Source: Entomortierella parvispora (lineage: Eukaryota; Mortierellomycota; Mortierellomycetes; Mortierellales; Mortierellaceae). Taken from it: a stretch of 64,000 nt of DNA. Below the pieces are notes generated by a model. The model was given only the letters and a program-made list of their open reading frames with translations. It made no database searches and was not told the origin of the DNA. Each line of letters begins with the position of its first letter. Position 1 is the stretch's first letter. Location: NCBI GenBank assembly GCA_963573315.1, contig OY752152.1:1347001-1411000 (forward strand). Reading direction: 5' to 3'. The translations under genes and the position numbers were made by a program. Shown here piece by piece: positions 11,983 to 22,800 of this stretch.

Positions 11983-13737
11983 TTAGGATTGGGCGCACTG
12001 CACACCGGGTCCACCATGGCCGTGTCCTTCGCCATCCTCGTCAGAGTCGTAAGCATTGCCAGTGTGTGTCTGAGCACCATAGTCCTCCATGTCTCCTTCC
12101 TCAAGTGTGCAGACGTCGACCAATTCGGGTTCAATAGGCTGAGGGCCACGAGATGGAAGCAACACCTCAAGAGACTTCATGCTCGAGGCAGTAGCCCAGT
12201 TGTCGGCAGGGAACTCGACCTCAAAAGTAATGTACAAATCACCCTTGTCAATAGGGCGCTTGTAATGGGGCATACCCTCGCCGATAATCCTCATGACCTG
12301 GCCAGGCTTGATGACCTTGCCAGCGGGCCAGTCTACATGAATGCCACGTCCATCCAGGTGGGTAAGCAAAATCTTGGAAAAGCCGCAGAGTGCCTCAACC
12401 AAAGTGATGCTGATCTTGCAAGACAAGTCGGCTCCTGAGCGTTCAAAAAGGGAGTGAGTCTTTTGCTGAAGCACTAAGATAACATCGCCAGTCTCCACAT
12501 CAGGCTGTTGATCAGCCTCGCCTTTCATTGGGATCTTTTCGCCGTTGCGCATGCCCTTCTCAATAAAGATCTCCATGACCTTCTTCTCATTCACGACCTT
12601 GTTGCCCTTGCACTTCTTGCATCTGTCTTTTTCACGCATGATTGATCCCTCGCCATCACCTATCAATAACAACATTACAACATCATTAGTCGCTACTTAG
12701 GAAAACGTACACTGGTGACTCGGGGCACGATTGACATAATAACCAGGCACTCTCCCAATTGGATCACAGATCACACCGTTAAATGGGCTGGTAACTTACA
12801 TCCAGGGCAGGTCACCTGCATCTGTTGCATCATGCCGGGTCCGATCTGGCGCACAACCAGCTTCACACCACGACCCTCGCAAGTCGTACACTTCTTGATC
12901 GCACTGGCTTTGCCTCCCTTGCTAGAAATATCATAGAAAAAATAGGGTTCGAGAGGTACATTTGTTAGATCTTGGACCAGAATTTTGCCCCAAATATTCA
13001 CCGACCAGACCAGAGCCACTTTTTCCAAAAAGTTCTAGCAAGTGCTCGTCGATCCATTGTTTGTGACAGTCATTCCTGTCAGATGTAAACCTACCCATGG
13101 CAAAGTCCACAAATAACATTCTTCTCCAAGGAGAGCTTGGTCGTCTTTCCATTGTAGAGATCTTCCAAGGTGACATTGAGGTTGTGAGAGATATCCTCGC
13201 CACGGCGAGTTCTGGAGCGACCTCCTTCACCGCCCATGGGGCCGCCAAAGAAACCGCCGCCGCCACCAAACATCTGCGCAAACATCTCTTCCTGACTCAT
13301 GCCTCCAAAGCCGAATCCTCCGCCTCCTCCGGGGCCGTCTTCGCCGTAGCGATCATACATCTCACGGCTCTCGGGGTCACTAAGTGTCTCGTAGGCATGA
13401 CTATTGTATCGAAATCAGAGCAAACCGTTGAGCAGGTTAGCGAGCGATCATGAATCAACAAGAATCTCCCCCCCCAAAAAAGGAATGTCTCTTTACCTGA
13501 TCTCCTTGAACTTGTCACCAGCATCGGGGTTCTTGTCGGGATGGTACTTCATGGCCAGCTTTCTGTAGGCCTATTCCAGACAGGCAATAACAACAATGGT
13601 ATGTCAGCAAACCAGCCCAGAGAGAACTCAGGCGGCTTAGTAGAATGGGGAGCATTGACTACCTTCTTGATTTCGGCCTCGGAGGCATCAGGGGAGACAC
13701 CGAGGGTGTCGTAGTATTTTGTCTCTCCACGCATCAT
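11983..13737 (-). CDS. YDJ1: Type I DnaJ/Hsp40 co-chaperone (Ydj1/Mas5 class)
   Basis: Five exons (13663-13737, 13497-13570, 13095-13400, 12800-12921, 11983-12659) give 417 residues. The order is that of cytosolic type I Hsp40s: a J domain with HPD (in KYHPDKNPD), a Gly/Phe-rich linker, a zinc-finger region with four CxxCxGxG-type repeats (CGLCHGKG, CTTCEGRG, CPGCDGEG, CKKCKGNK), two client-binding beta domains, and a C-terminal CAQS. CAQS is a CaaX box for farnesylation, as in yeast Ydj1. It stimulates Hsp70 ATPase activity and delivers unfolded clients. Two ATG codons stand in tandem at 13737 and 13734; the first is used here. It shares a short divergent upstream region with the AAA ATPase gene. 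Confidence 0.95.
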
Positions 13738-14086
13738 GGCTTGATTAGATTAGATTAGAGGATGAAGGGAGATGGGGATGAAAGAGAAAAAGGGCAGGAG
13801 AGGAAATGAATGGATGGAGGAGAAGAGAGAAGAGAACCAACCAGGCCAGGAACTTTTGAAAGCTGTTTTCTTGCAAGGCAGGACTGTTTGTGCATTTCCT
13901 CCTCCCTCTCCTCCCCTGCCCCCTGGGCCACTCACTCGTCAGTCTCTGTCTCTGTCTCACCCTTTCGATGCTCCGCCCGCTCCAGAAGGGAAGCCCACAG
14001 TCACAGGGCTTTCCTCTTCTTTCTCCTTCGCCACTTGCAAGTGCGATCGGCTTTCTCCTTCATTCTCTGAAATCACCCCGCCGCCA
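13738..14086. promoter_or_regulatory. Shared divergent promoter region
   Basis: This 349-bp region separates the start codons of the DnaJ gene (minus) and the AAA ATPase gene (plus). It is CT-rich near the ATPase start. The frame of the ATPase is open upstream to 13772, but the sequence there is low complexity and does not resemble an AAA N-domain. No clear heat-shock element was confirmed. Confidence 0.5.
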
Positions 14087-16134
14087 ATGCTGCAGAGTCT
14101 CCTAATTCCCGCTAACGATGCATCCCAGCGATTGGAGCAGGCGTTCCAGCTCATGTTCCAGAGCTCGCCTCTAGAGTACCGCCAGCTCTGTCGCACCTTT
14201 GAGCCTCTCGGCGGACTGCCCCGCGCCTGGATCATCAAGGGAGAGTCTGGAGCAGGAAAGACCTATCTAGCAAATGTCCTCTGCCAAAAGTACTCCGTTG
14301 ATGACTCTATAACAATCACCATTGGAGAGCTGGCCATCATGTACCCTGGTGACATGCTCAAAGGGTTGCGTGCCTATCTTGGATCCACCAGGCGTCATGC
14401 CCGTGTTGTTGGTAAATACATAATTCAGGACCCCTCTTTTTTCAGACGCGTATCCTAACTTCAGTTCGGGGTTCTATGATTTCAATGATGATAGTCATTC
14501 TCGATAACATCGAGCTGTTGTTCCCACGCGAGGATAGCGATTTTTCACTTGTATACGAGTTTCAGTCATGGATCCAAAATCTGGCAGATCTCGACTCTCA
14601 ACTCGCTCACATTTCGTCAGGAGAGAATCCACACAGCCCATCCCAACAAAGGCGCGTGCTAGTGATAGGATTAACACAGGAAGAGCGAGGACTAGACCCA
14701 GTCGTCAGAACACTCTTTGACGACTTGATCGAGGTGGACATTCCTACACCCGAGGAGCGCACCGTTATTTTGAAGGCATGCGCGATCAACCAAAGAATAC
14801 GTCTTCTGTCACCAAGCCAATTAAGCGGCGCCGAGTCCACAACATACCCTTTGGCAGTCGACATCACTTCAGGGATAGACGACATTAGTAATACGAGATC
14901 AGACTTGGATCCCTTGGACGCAATTGCAATGAAGTGCCATGGTTATTTATCTGCAGACCTCAATGCGCTCTGTATACAAGCCGGGATCGTCGCTTATGGT
15001 CATGGTAGAACGACAATGGATCAGCTCCTGGTAAAAGACTTTGAGGAGGCTATGAAATCGATCCGCGTCTCGGCCTTGAGGCAGAGCACCAGTGTTCAAA
15101 AAGTGGAACCTGTGTACTGGTCCAACATTGGTGGACTGGAGAATGTCAAAGTAAGGAGCATCGAAGCAACTCTTGAACTGAATGCCCTCCTTTGTGGTTG
15201 GTTTACTGACAGTAGGACGTGACCCCATGTTAATGTGACAATTTTAGAAAGTCTTGGAAGAGTCGGTCATCTGGCTATACAAACATGCGGAGGCATACGC
15301 AAGAATGGGAATCGATCCATCGAAAGGAGTTTTATTGTATGGGCCACCGGGGACAGGAAAAACATTACTGGCAAAGGCAGTCGCAACAGAGTCTGAGGCC
15401 AACTTTATGGCAGTGTCAATTCCAGATCTCGTCAAAGGCGAGGTTGGGGAATCCGAAAAGGCGATCGCCAAAGTATTCAAGACAGCATCGAGGTGCAGTC
15501 CCTGTATTGTTTTCCTGGATGAACTGGAGGCGATTTTTGGAATGAGAGAGTCCAGCGGGGGATTAGGAAAGCAGGTAGACAAGATTGTCGTTGATATCTG
15601 GAGAAAATTGGTCTATATTCAAACATCAATTGCTAACGGTTTGTTTGAATCGCTTACAGCTCGTTTCTCAGTTGCTCCTCGAAATGGACAGCTGTGGGAA
15701 AGGCGTCGTGATCCTGGCGGCAACGAATCATCCAGAGGCAATTGATGGCTCTATTTTACGACCAGGACGTCTGGATCGACTTGTCTATGTACCGCCACCA
15801 ACATACGATGAGCGTATTGCCATCTTGGAGATCTTGGGGAGGAACACCAAGTTTGCCGATAACATGGATCTTCGCACTGTCAGTAACCTTACGAACAACT
15901 TTACAGGAGCGGATATGAAGGCGTTGGTACGGAAGGCTGGACTCTATGCGCTGAAAGCCAACAGGGTAAGTGCCACTATGACCACATCTTTATGTCACAG
16001 TGTTGCTTCATACTAATTCCGGCCATTTTTCTTAGACTTGTATAGAGGCACAGGACTTCTTCTCTGCCACCTCCGATGTGCAGCCTTCTGTCAACCACTT
16101 GGGATTACTTCGCTACGAGCAGTTTCGGCGATAA
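14087..16134 (+). CDS. AFG2B: Tandem AAA ATPase resembling AFG2B/SPATA5L1
   Basis: Five exons (14087-14411, 14465-15150, 15248-15574, 15660-15965, 16036-16134) give 580 residues. Two AAA modules are visible. D1 has Walker A GESGAGKT but Walker B VILDNIE, with Asn instead of the catalytic Glu. D2 is fully typical: IGGLENVK, GPPGTGKT, Walker B IVFLDELE, sensor AATNHPEAID, and arginine finger region RPGRLDR. The C-terminal tail (VQPSVNHLGLLRYEQF) resembles that of SPATA5L1, which works with AFG2A in late 60S ribosome maturation. No recognisable N-domain precedes D1, so the protein is shorter than the animal homolog (about 750 residues). CDC48-family membership is certain; the exact subfamily is inferred. 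Confidence 0.85.
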
Positions 16135-16486
16135 TAATAACGAATAAAAGCCAAAGACATAATGAATGCAGGAAGCTTCTGTGTTGCTGTCAGGAGGGAA
16201 ACAGGCAAGGTGCTTCAGGCTGCGGACTTCCGGGACAACTAGCCGGGTATGAAGGAGACGATCGAAGAAGAGCAAAGGAATAGAGGACGACGCAAGGGGT
16301 CGTCCATCATCTGAAAGCGGCAATAATCAAAAGTTGCCTTTCTCGGTCGTCGGACGCCAGCCCGGGTGCGGGGCGACAATTTATTTTCTTTTTCCTTCAT
16401 GACGATCTCTGCTTTCATTCTCATCTTTTTCTTCTCTCCCTCCTTTCATTAATCAATCCTCCTCCCGCGCTCCATCGCTTCATTCA
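16135..16486. other. Spacer between AAA ATPase and FAM210-like gene
   Basis: This 352-bp spacer contains the ATPase 3' end and a CT-rich leader directly upstream of the next start codon (about 16,380-16,486). No gene is supported. Confidence 0.5.
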
Positions 16487-17347
16487 ATGAACTCAGCCGC
16501 CGCCGCCGCCGCTTGGAAGCCCCTCAGAGCGTCGACTCTTCGTCATGCGGCCACCTCGACCTCGTCCTCGGCAGCTTGGAGATCAACCGCCTCTGCGATC
16601 AGATCCGCGACGCCCCGATTTCATCACTCGTCCCCTGCATGCACAAACAGCGTCCGGAAGACCCTCTATGGCACCAATCATCAGAGTAGACTCACTGCCA
16701 TCCACCCCTCGTCTTCCCTCTCTACTGCCCGTCTTTACAACAACAGCAATCGATTCGCACCTGTGATTCGTCGCGGTTTTGCCGATAACGCTGCTCAAAA
16801 GACCCCATCCACGGCCGGACAAGAGGCTTCTACCGCCGTTACCAAAAAGTCGAATGGCATGATGGACAAGTTCAAGCAGATGGTGAAGCAATATGGCTAC
16901 ACTGGAGTCGCAGTCTACCTCGGTATCTCTTGCATTGATCTCGCAGCGACGTTTGTGGTGGTCAAGGCCGTGGGCATGGACAAGATCGCAGTGGCGCAGG
17001 ATTGGGTTTTGGAGAACTGGGGACCTTATGTTGGCTACAAGCCCAAGACTGCAGAGGAGAAGGCCGCCGCGGCTGCAAAGTCAGAGGCTGAGAAGCTGGA
17101 TAAAGTTGACGATGAGCAAGTGGGCGCTATCTACAACTCTGCCTCAGGACTCTGGAGCGTGTTTGTGATTGCCTATGGTATTCACAAGCTTTTGGTGCCT
17201 TTGAGAGTTGTGGCGACTGGAGCAATTACGCCTCCACTGGTCAAGTGGTTGGTCAAGAGGGGTTGGATCAAGGCAGTTCCCAAGAAGACTGCTGCTGTTA
17301 CCGATGGATCCGCCACTGCCGCTGCTGCTGCCGCCACCAAACCATGA
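16487..17347 (+). CDS. DUF1279 / FAM210-like mitochondrial membrane protein
   Basis: This single-exon gene encodes 286 residues. The first ~110 residues are Ser/Ala/Arg-rich with few acids, typical of a mitochondrial presequence. The DUF1279 core follows: MDKFKQMVKQYGYTGVAVYL, then a membrane helix (ISCIDLAATFVVVKAVG), a Lys/Ala-rich link and a second hydrophobic helix leading to PPLVKWLVKRGW. FAM210 proteins act in mitochondrial translation and membrane organisation; the fungal members are poorly characterised. The tail is poly-Ala. The start is the first ATG and gives the best targeting sequence. Confidence 0.88.
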   Translation: MNSAAAAAAWKPLRASTLRHAATSTSSSAAWRSTASAIRSATPRFHHSSPACTNSVRKTLYGTNHQSRLTAIHPSSSLSTARLYNNSNRFAPVIRRGFADNAAQKTPSTAGQEASTAVTKKSNGMMDKFKQMVKQYGYTGVAVYLGISCIDLAATFVVVKAVGMDKIAVAQDWVLENWGPYVGYKPKTAEEKAAAAAKSEAEKLDKVDDEQVGAIYNSASGLWSVFVIAYGIHKLLVPLRVVATGAITPPLVKWLVKRGWIKAVPKKTAAVTDGSATAAAAAATKP

Positions 17348-17609
17348 TAGGAAGGAGCAGGACAAAAAGCGAATAAAAAAAACCACAAGCATTCTAGACT
17401 ATACCAGCGTTTGCCTTCGTTGCCTTTATTTTGCCACCGTAGTTCCTGTCAAAACAGCAGAACAACTTTCTATTTGCCACCGTTGTCTGATATAAAAGGA
17501 GGCTCTCTGCTTCTTCACTGCCACCAAAACTTCCTACTCTACTCCCTCTTCATATCAGGACCTTTTTTTTCTTCCCCTACTCTTCAGACTCAACTCCATC
17601 AATCTTCCA

Positions 17610-19520
17610 ATGGGCCACTTGAGAGAAAACGAAGCACCGCTGCCGCACCCTTGGACAGGAGCCGAGTACGCAGATGGATTCCCCCCGACTCTTGCGATCG
17701 AACTGAAGATGTGCGCCGCATCTAACGCTATTCGAGAAAAGCCACTTTGGTGGCAAAAGATCAAGGACTCTGCTATTGCTGCAAAGTGGGAGCAAGAAAT
17801 CTTGGACTGGAGCGAGCCGAGAGCCGAGGCAACAAGCACCGCCGTTCACGAGGATCCTATTCAAGTTGATTCTATACCCGAGGACCCTGCAATGGGTGAG
17901 GATATCGACGACACCGCCGAGGGAAACTCGGATAGTGTCGAAGATGCCAACAGCGACATTGACGAAGACAATGGCGAAAGCTTACATGTGGGAGAAGCCG
18001 GCAACGAATGGAACGATGATGAAGATGACAACGACGAGTGGACTGATGAGGAAGATGAAGGCGACGTCCCTGACGTTAGACTTGAAAAGGAGCATGTCCG
18101 ATTCATCTTTCAGGAACTGGAATGGTACGCTGACCAAAGGCTGCAGCAGACGAACAAGGGTATCGAGGCCCCAATTGAGCGCGCCATCGATGGAACGCGT
18201 AGATCCGATGGGCTGGTACCTCCTGAGCTCAAGGAGCGACTTTTAGCGTGTGTCCAAAAGCTGATCGACGTCCCCGAGCATCTCAAGGACTGGCACCCGG
18301 GATCAAATAAGCAAGTCTTGGATCTCGTCCACCCGTCTCTTTTCCCGGCCATCGTTGGCGAAACCCGAATCACTGCTGAACCTGCCATTCCTGCATTTGA
18401 ATTCGTCGGCAAGGGCACGGTTCTCAAATCAGAGGATCTACCACCCGCTCCCGCAAGAAGGTTTAACAATTTCTTCTCAAAGAAGTACCAATGGCTCCCC
18501 ACAGACTTTTCAGTCTCAAGCGAGGGCAAGGTCAAGATCATGTCCTATATCAACAACCTTCACCCCGTCGAGCATGCTGAAATTTACCCGGTCCTAGAGG
18601 AGGTTTTTGAAAAGTTTTTGCCAATGTTTGAGGAGGTCCTAGGCGAGATGCAGGATATCGTTGACAAACCACATCGGTTGAGTGTCGGTTATGACTGGTA
18701 TGAGACTCCAGAGGATCTCAAAAATCAACCGCTCAAGGATCAATATAGGGATTACGACAGACGTATGGATCGATGGTACCGGACACGAATCCCAGAGCCA
18801 GTGAAGATCCCCGAAACATTTGTCGCCCCTCCTGCAGTGGAGCCTTTTAACCTCAAGTTGGATTGGCCGTTGCAGGTTATAGTCAAGCTGGCCAACATTG
18901 AGCTTACGCCCGAGAACCCGACCTACAATGGAGGATCCTGGCATGTGGAGGGAATGATGAACGAGAACATTGTGGCGTCCGGCATCTACTACTACCACTC
19001 TGAGAATGTGACGGACACTCGTCTCAACTTTCGAATTGGTGTCAGGGAACCAGATTATGAGCAAAACGATAATCGAGGATGTCGAATCATGTATGGTCTT
19101 GGGGATCGTGAAGCGTTGAACCAGTCGCTAGATGGGATCGTGACGAAACAGGATCGATGCATTGTGTTCCCCAATATCTACCAGCATCAGGTTCAGCCGT
19201 TTGAGCTACAGGACAAGACTCGATCAGGAACGCGACAGATCCTGGTCTTTTTCCTTGTCAATCCCCAATGTGAAGTTTTGTCGACAACCAATGTCCCACC
19301 ACAGCAAAGGGATTGGGCTCTGACTACAGGTATGATGGACGAAGTTGCCAAACGATTGCCACCAGAGATCTTCAAGCAGGTGGACGACTTTTTGGATTGG
19401 CCTATGACCATGAAAGAGGCCAAAAAGCATCGCGAAGCTTTAATGGAGGAAAGGAAGTTTTTCGTCAATACAACGAACAGGGAGATCTTTGAGCGACCCT
19501 TCAGTCTATGCGAGCATTGA
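17610..19520 (+). CDS. DUF4246 protein, possible Fe(II)/2-oxoglutarate-type fold
   Basis: A single exon encodes 636 residues. The DUF4246 signature is seen at the N-terminus (PLWWQKIKDSAIAAKWEQEI), in the middle (YDRRMDRWYRTR) and in the C-terminal half. An acidic low-complexity insert occupies about residues 85-155. In the C-terminal half, His445-x-Glu447 (in WHVEGMMNENI), His526 (in NIYQHQVQPF) and Arg542 (in GTRQILVFFLVNP) have the order and context of the metal triad and 2-oxoglutarate-binding Arg in double-stranded beta-helix oxygenases. This functional reading is my inference; the family has no established role that I can state. It follows the FAM210-like gene on the same strand after a 262-bp gap. 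Confidence 0.88.
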   Translation: MGHLRENEAPLPHPWTGAEYADGFPPTLAIELKMCAASNAIREKPLWWQKIKDSAIAAKWEQEILDWSEPRAEATSTAVHEDPIQVDSIPEDPAMGEDIDDTAEGNSDSVEDANSDIDEDNGESLHVGEAGNEWNDDEDDNDEWTDEEDEGDVPDVRLEKEHVRFIFQELEWYADQRLQQTNKGIEAPIERAIDGTRRSDGLVPPELKERLLACVQKLIDVPEHLKDWHPGSNKQVLDLVHPSLFPAIVGETRITAEPAIPAFEFVGKGTVLKSEDLPPAPARRFNNFFSKKYQWLPTDFSVSSEGKVKIMSYINNLHPVEHAEIYPVLEEVFEKFLPMFEEVLGEMQDIVDKPHRLSVGYDWYETPEDLKNQPLKDQYRDYDRRMDRWYRTRIPEPVKIPETFVAPPAVEPFNLKLDWPLQVIVKLANIELTPENPTYNGGSWHVEGMMNENIVASGIYYYHSENVTDTRLNFRIGVREPDYEQNDNRGCRIMYGLGDREALNQSLDGIVTKQDRCIVFPNIYQHQVQPFELQDKTRSGTRQILVFFLVNPQCEVLSTTNVPPQQRDWALTTGMMDEVAKRLPPEIFKQVDDFLDWPMTMKEAKKHREALMEERKFFVNTTNREIFERPFSLCEH

Positions 19521-19886
19521 CACTTTTTTGTTGCAGACTAATAAAGTATAAACAATTGACCCCTGTGGACAATGAGAGCAGACCCTGTCCTCGGAGACTC
19601 GCCCTGGCTGTTTCTTTTTGTCGCTTACCTACCCTGTGTTGCTGCAAGGCACAGCATCTCCGCTGGGAAGGAGCACTTATGTTACACGGCGACTTTGCCT
19701 TTTGTTTACGCATCCTTTCCTCTTTTTGCTTTCCCCCCCTGTCTTGTCTTTTCTTTTCCAACTGTCCCGTCTCTTTCTTCTCCACTTCCGTCCTTTTCTT
19801 CTCTCTCCTCGATCCCTCCTGCCTCTCCCTCTTCGTCCTGCTACTCATCTCAAATCCATCAGAGCCACTCCTCCATTTTGTTCTTC
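19521..19886. promoter_or_regulatory. Intergenic region upstream of propeller-channel gene
   Basis: These 366 bp contain the 3' end of the DUF4246 gene and a strongly pyrimidine-rich stretch (about 19,720-19,830) preceding the next start. No gene is supported. Confidence 0.45.
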
Positions 19887-22800
19887 ATGTCGGAATACAA
19901 TCCCTGCCCACACGTAGTAGTGGACATACCGCCCACCGCACCCTTGATCCAGTCGACGCATTCATCAGGCGCATCTACCTCAGTGCAGGGGCAATCCTTA
20001 CGATCCAATATTGATGCGCACTCGAATGGTGGGGCCAGTGAGCAAGAGCTGGATCCCCAGCAAAAACGTAAGCGCAGCTGAACATGCGGCTATCGGTCTC
20101 AGGAATGAGAAAAAGGACATTAACGGTTTGCTGTGGTGTTCTCGTGAACTTTGAGCATAGTTGAATGCTGGTATTTTCAAATAGTCAATGACAGTGAGGC
20201 CACGCCAGGTCGTCAAGTGGACCGCACTTCGGACATGACCCTAGCTTCCAAACCATCCGACTTTCGTTGCACTACCGTCTTCAACGCCGTCCAAGAGTAC
20301 GGAGTTTATGCGTCTGAATAATATTGGAGGGCGTGTATACGCTCAAATGTCATCCAATTTCTGACATGCATGCTTGACAAATGTAAACCTTTGCTGTTAG
20401 GGAATTGCCGTCAGTGTCACTTGGGACGTCAACATGCGATATAAATGTACGTACGGCAAGTATCATCATTCTACCTTAATGCAGACGTCTTGCTTGGGAC
20501 TCACATTACACTATGATGCGCGGATCCTATAGTGGTATCGAATCAATTATCAGGAACAGAAGGAAGAGCCGATGGAGGTTATCCTTTGCCTGTCTTTTGA
20601 TACCATGTTCCAGGACAAAGATACAGAGCAGCTGGTCGTTACGATTAGTACTGCCACGACCTATTCGAGAGAAGACACAACTGCCTGCATCCAAACTGAG
20701 GTAGAGGCCTTAATTCTATCTTTTGACAATGGTATTCCTGCTGTTACTAATTATCGCCTCTTTTTATCTCTATAATTGAAGGTTATACCTTACAAGCAAC
20801 TCGAAAAAATGAGTAAGACTATAAAATCCGAATTTCGAGTTCACAAGAAGAACGTTGGCTAGACAGGATGTTGATCTTTCGTTCATTTTAGTCGGAGGTA
20901 AAGTTCGTCTCAAGCTCCACATGCGGACAGATTTCCCATCAACTATGAGTCTCGAATTCCAGACAAAGTCGAAGTCACCTCGCGTCAATGAATTCCTCAA
21001 GCTCCATTATGTCCAACTGAAGAAGTCCAAGGACTCAACTCTTGGTGAGTAGTTATACCATGCATCGATGAGTATGAGTGTCTTCTTCGTTGCCCAGGCC
21101 AACTAAAGTAGCTTTACCCACAGTAGACTACATTATTCACCGACCTTACATCTGGTCACACAATATCGGAACTCAACAAGATCACAGCGGCTCTGTAGAT
21201 CGGTCAAGTCGATCCCACCACCAGGACGTTGACGTAATCAAGGCTTACGCCTTTTCTGGAGATGGCTGTTATCTGGCAACTCTGTCTGCTAGGTCGCCTC
21301 ACAAGAGTCCGTACGTCCAACTCTGGCGTCTCGAATCTATTGAAAACAACTGTTCAGGAGACCAGGCCACAGACAAGACGCCGAACCCTGTTCCAGAAAA
21401 AGCCCTGGCTGTTCTGGAGCTCCAAGCTAATGATAGATCAGTGTATCCCAACTGCTGGTCCCTTTCTCTGTCTTACAACGGATCTCAACTTGCAGTTACC
21501 TCCTCGTACTCATTTCAAGAGGCTCCCGTTTCCTCAGTGATCGATCTGACAACCAAGACCTCAATCTACAATTACGAACCCAAGAAGCGCGAGCTTGTCT
21601 CCTTCACCAATGATAAGACTTGCGGCAAAGCTGAGTTCATGGGGTATGGTCAGTTCTTCATCGAAGCAGCTAAGGATCTGAGGGTCAAGGAGGACACCTA
21701 TTACGATTTACTTCGAGGTCTTTACGGCCTGAAACGACGGGCACGTTCACACATTCAACACATCAAGCGCTCCAAACATTAGAAGATGAAGGACGAGCTC
21801 TTCATTTCCATGGAACATGGACAGGAGCAGGGGGGAATAACGATCTTCAGCGTATACAAAACGTGGGTGTCCTTGTGGAAGATAACGGATCCACAATGCA
21901 ATCCTGGTTCGATCTCTATCCAAGGCAGTCGGTTGGCTTATCTGAACAAAGATGGCGATGTATCAGTCTGGAATATGAAGTCGCGTCGTTTCGTGTCTCG
22001 TTTTAAAACAGAAGATCCCAAAAACAAGTCGATTGTTTTTGCAAGGAACGCCGCGTTGGTCGTGGTTGCCAATGAGTCCTCAGTGACGTCGTACTGTTCT
22101 GAGTCTGGATCGCGGTTAGCAAGCTACAAGGCTTTATCGATCGGATCCATTTCCGCCGAGACAACCGAGCAAGGCTACCTGTTTATATCGAACGCTGAAG
22201 ATAAGGACATGACGGATTCTCGGTTGACTATCAGCGTACTGGTAGACCCCGTCGATATGTCGGTCAAGCAAACCATTCATACCCTCCCTAATCTGCGAAT
22301 TGCGCCACCTCGCGGTGGAACGGTCCAAGGTGTGCTTCCTGGCGAGAAGCTTGAGGCGTTCTCAATTGACGGATCTAGGTTAGATCGGATTGGATTATAC
22401 GATCGCATCACGGAGACCCCATGCAGTGAAGTTTGCCTCGAACTCTCTATGGAGACTTTATCTAAAATCAAGAACAGCGATGGCCTGGACTTTACCGTCG
22501 AGCATCGCACGTTGAAAATCACATCGTCTCAGAACTCCAGGGAACGGACTATCGAATTTCCGGACTTCTCCAAAGCACCATGCAGACTGGAGATCAGTCG
22601 TACCTTCCTCCACTTGATTATGTTTGCAGAACAATTGACAATTGTTTGGAAATTACCGGAGACCATTGATAACGACCTCACCCTTCAAGGCATGTGGTAT
22701 GGGAAGGCCTTTTCAGGGACAGATACTATCCTCAAGGAGTGCGCTCACGGTCATCCGTATCTCTGCAACAAGCCCCCTACTTGGTTACGCAAGGAAGATG

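Noticed and set aside
13772-14086. N-terminal extension of the AAA ATPase frame
   Set aside because: The frame is open, but it is charged low complexity and then promoter-like CT-rich sequence, without AAA N-domain features.
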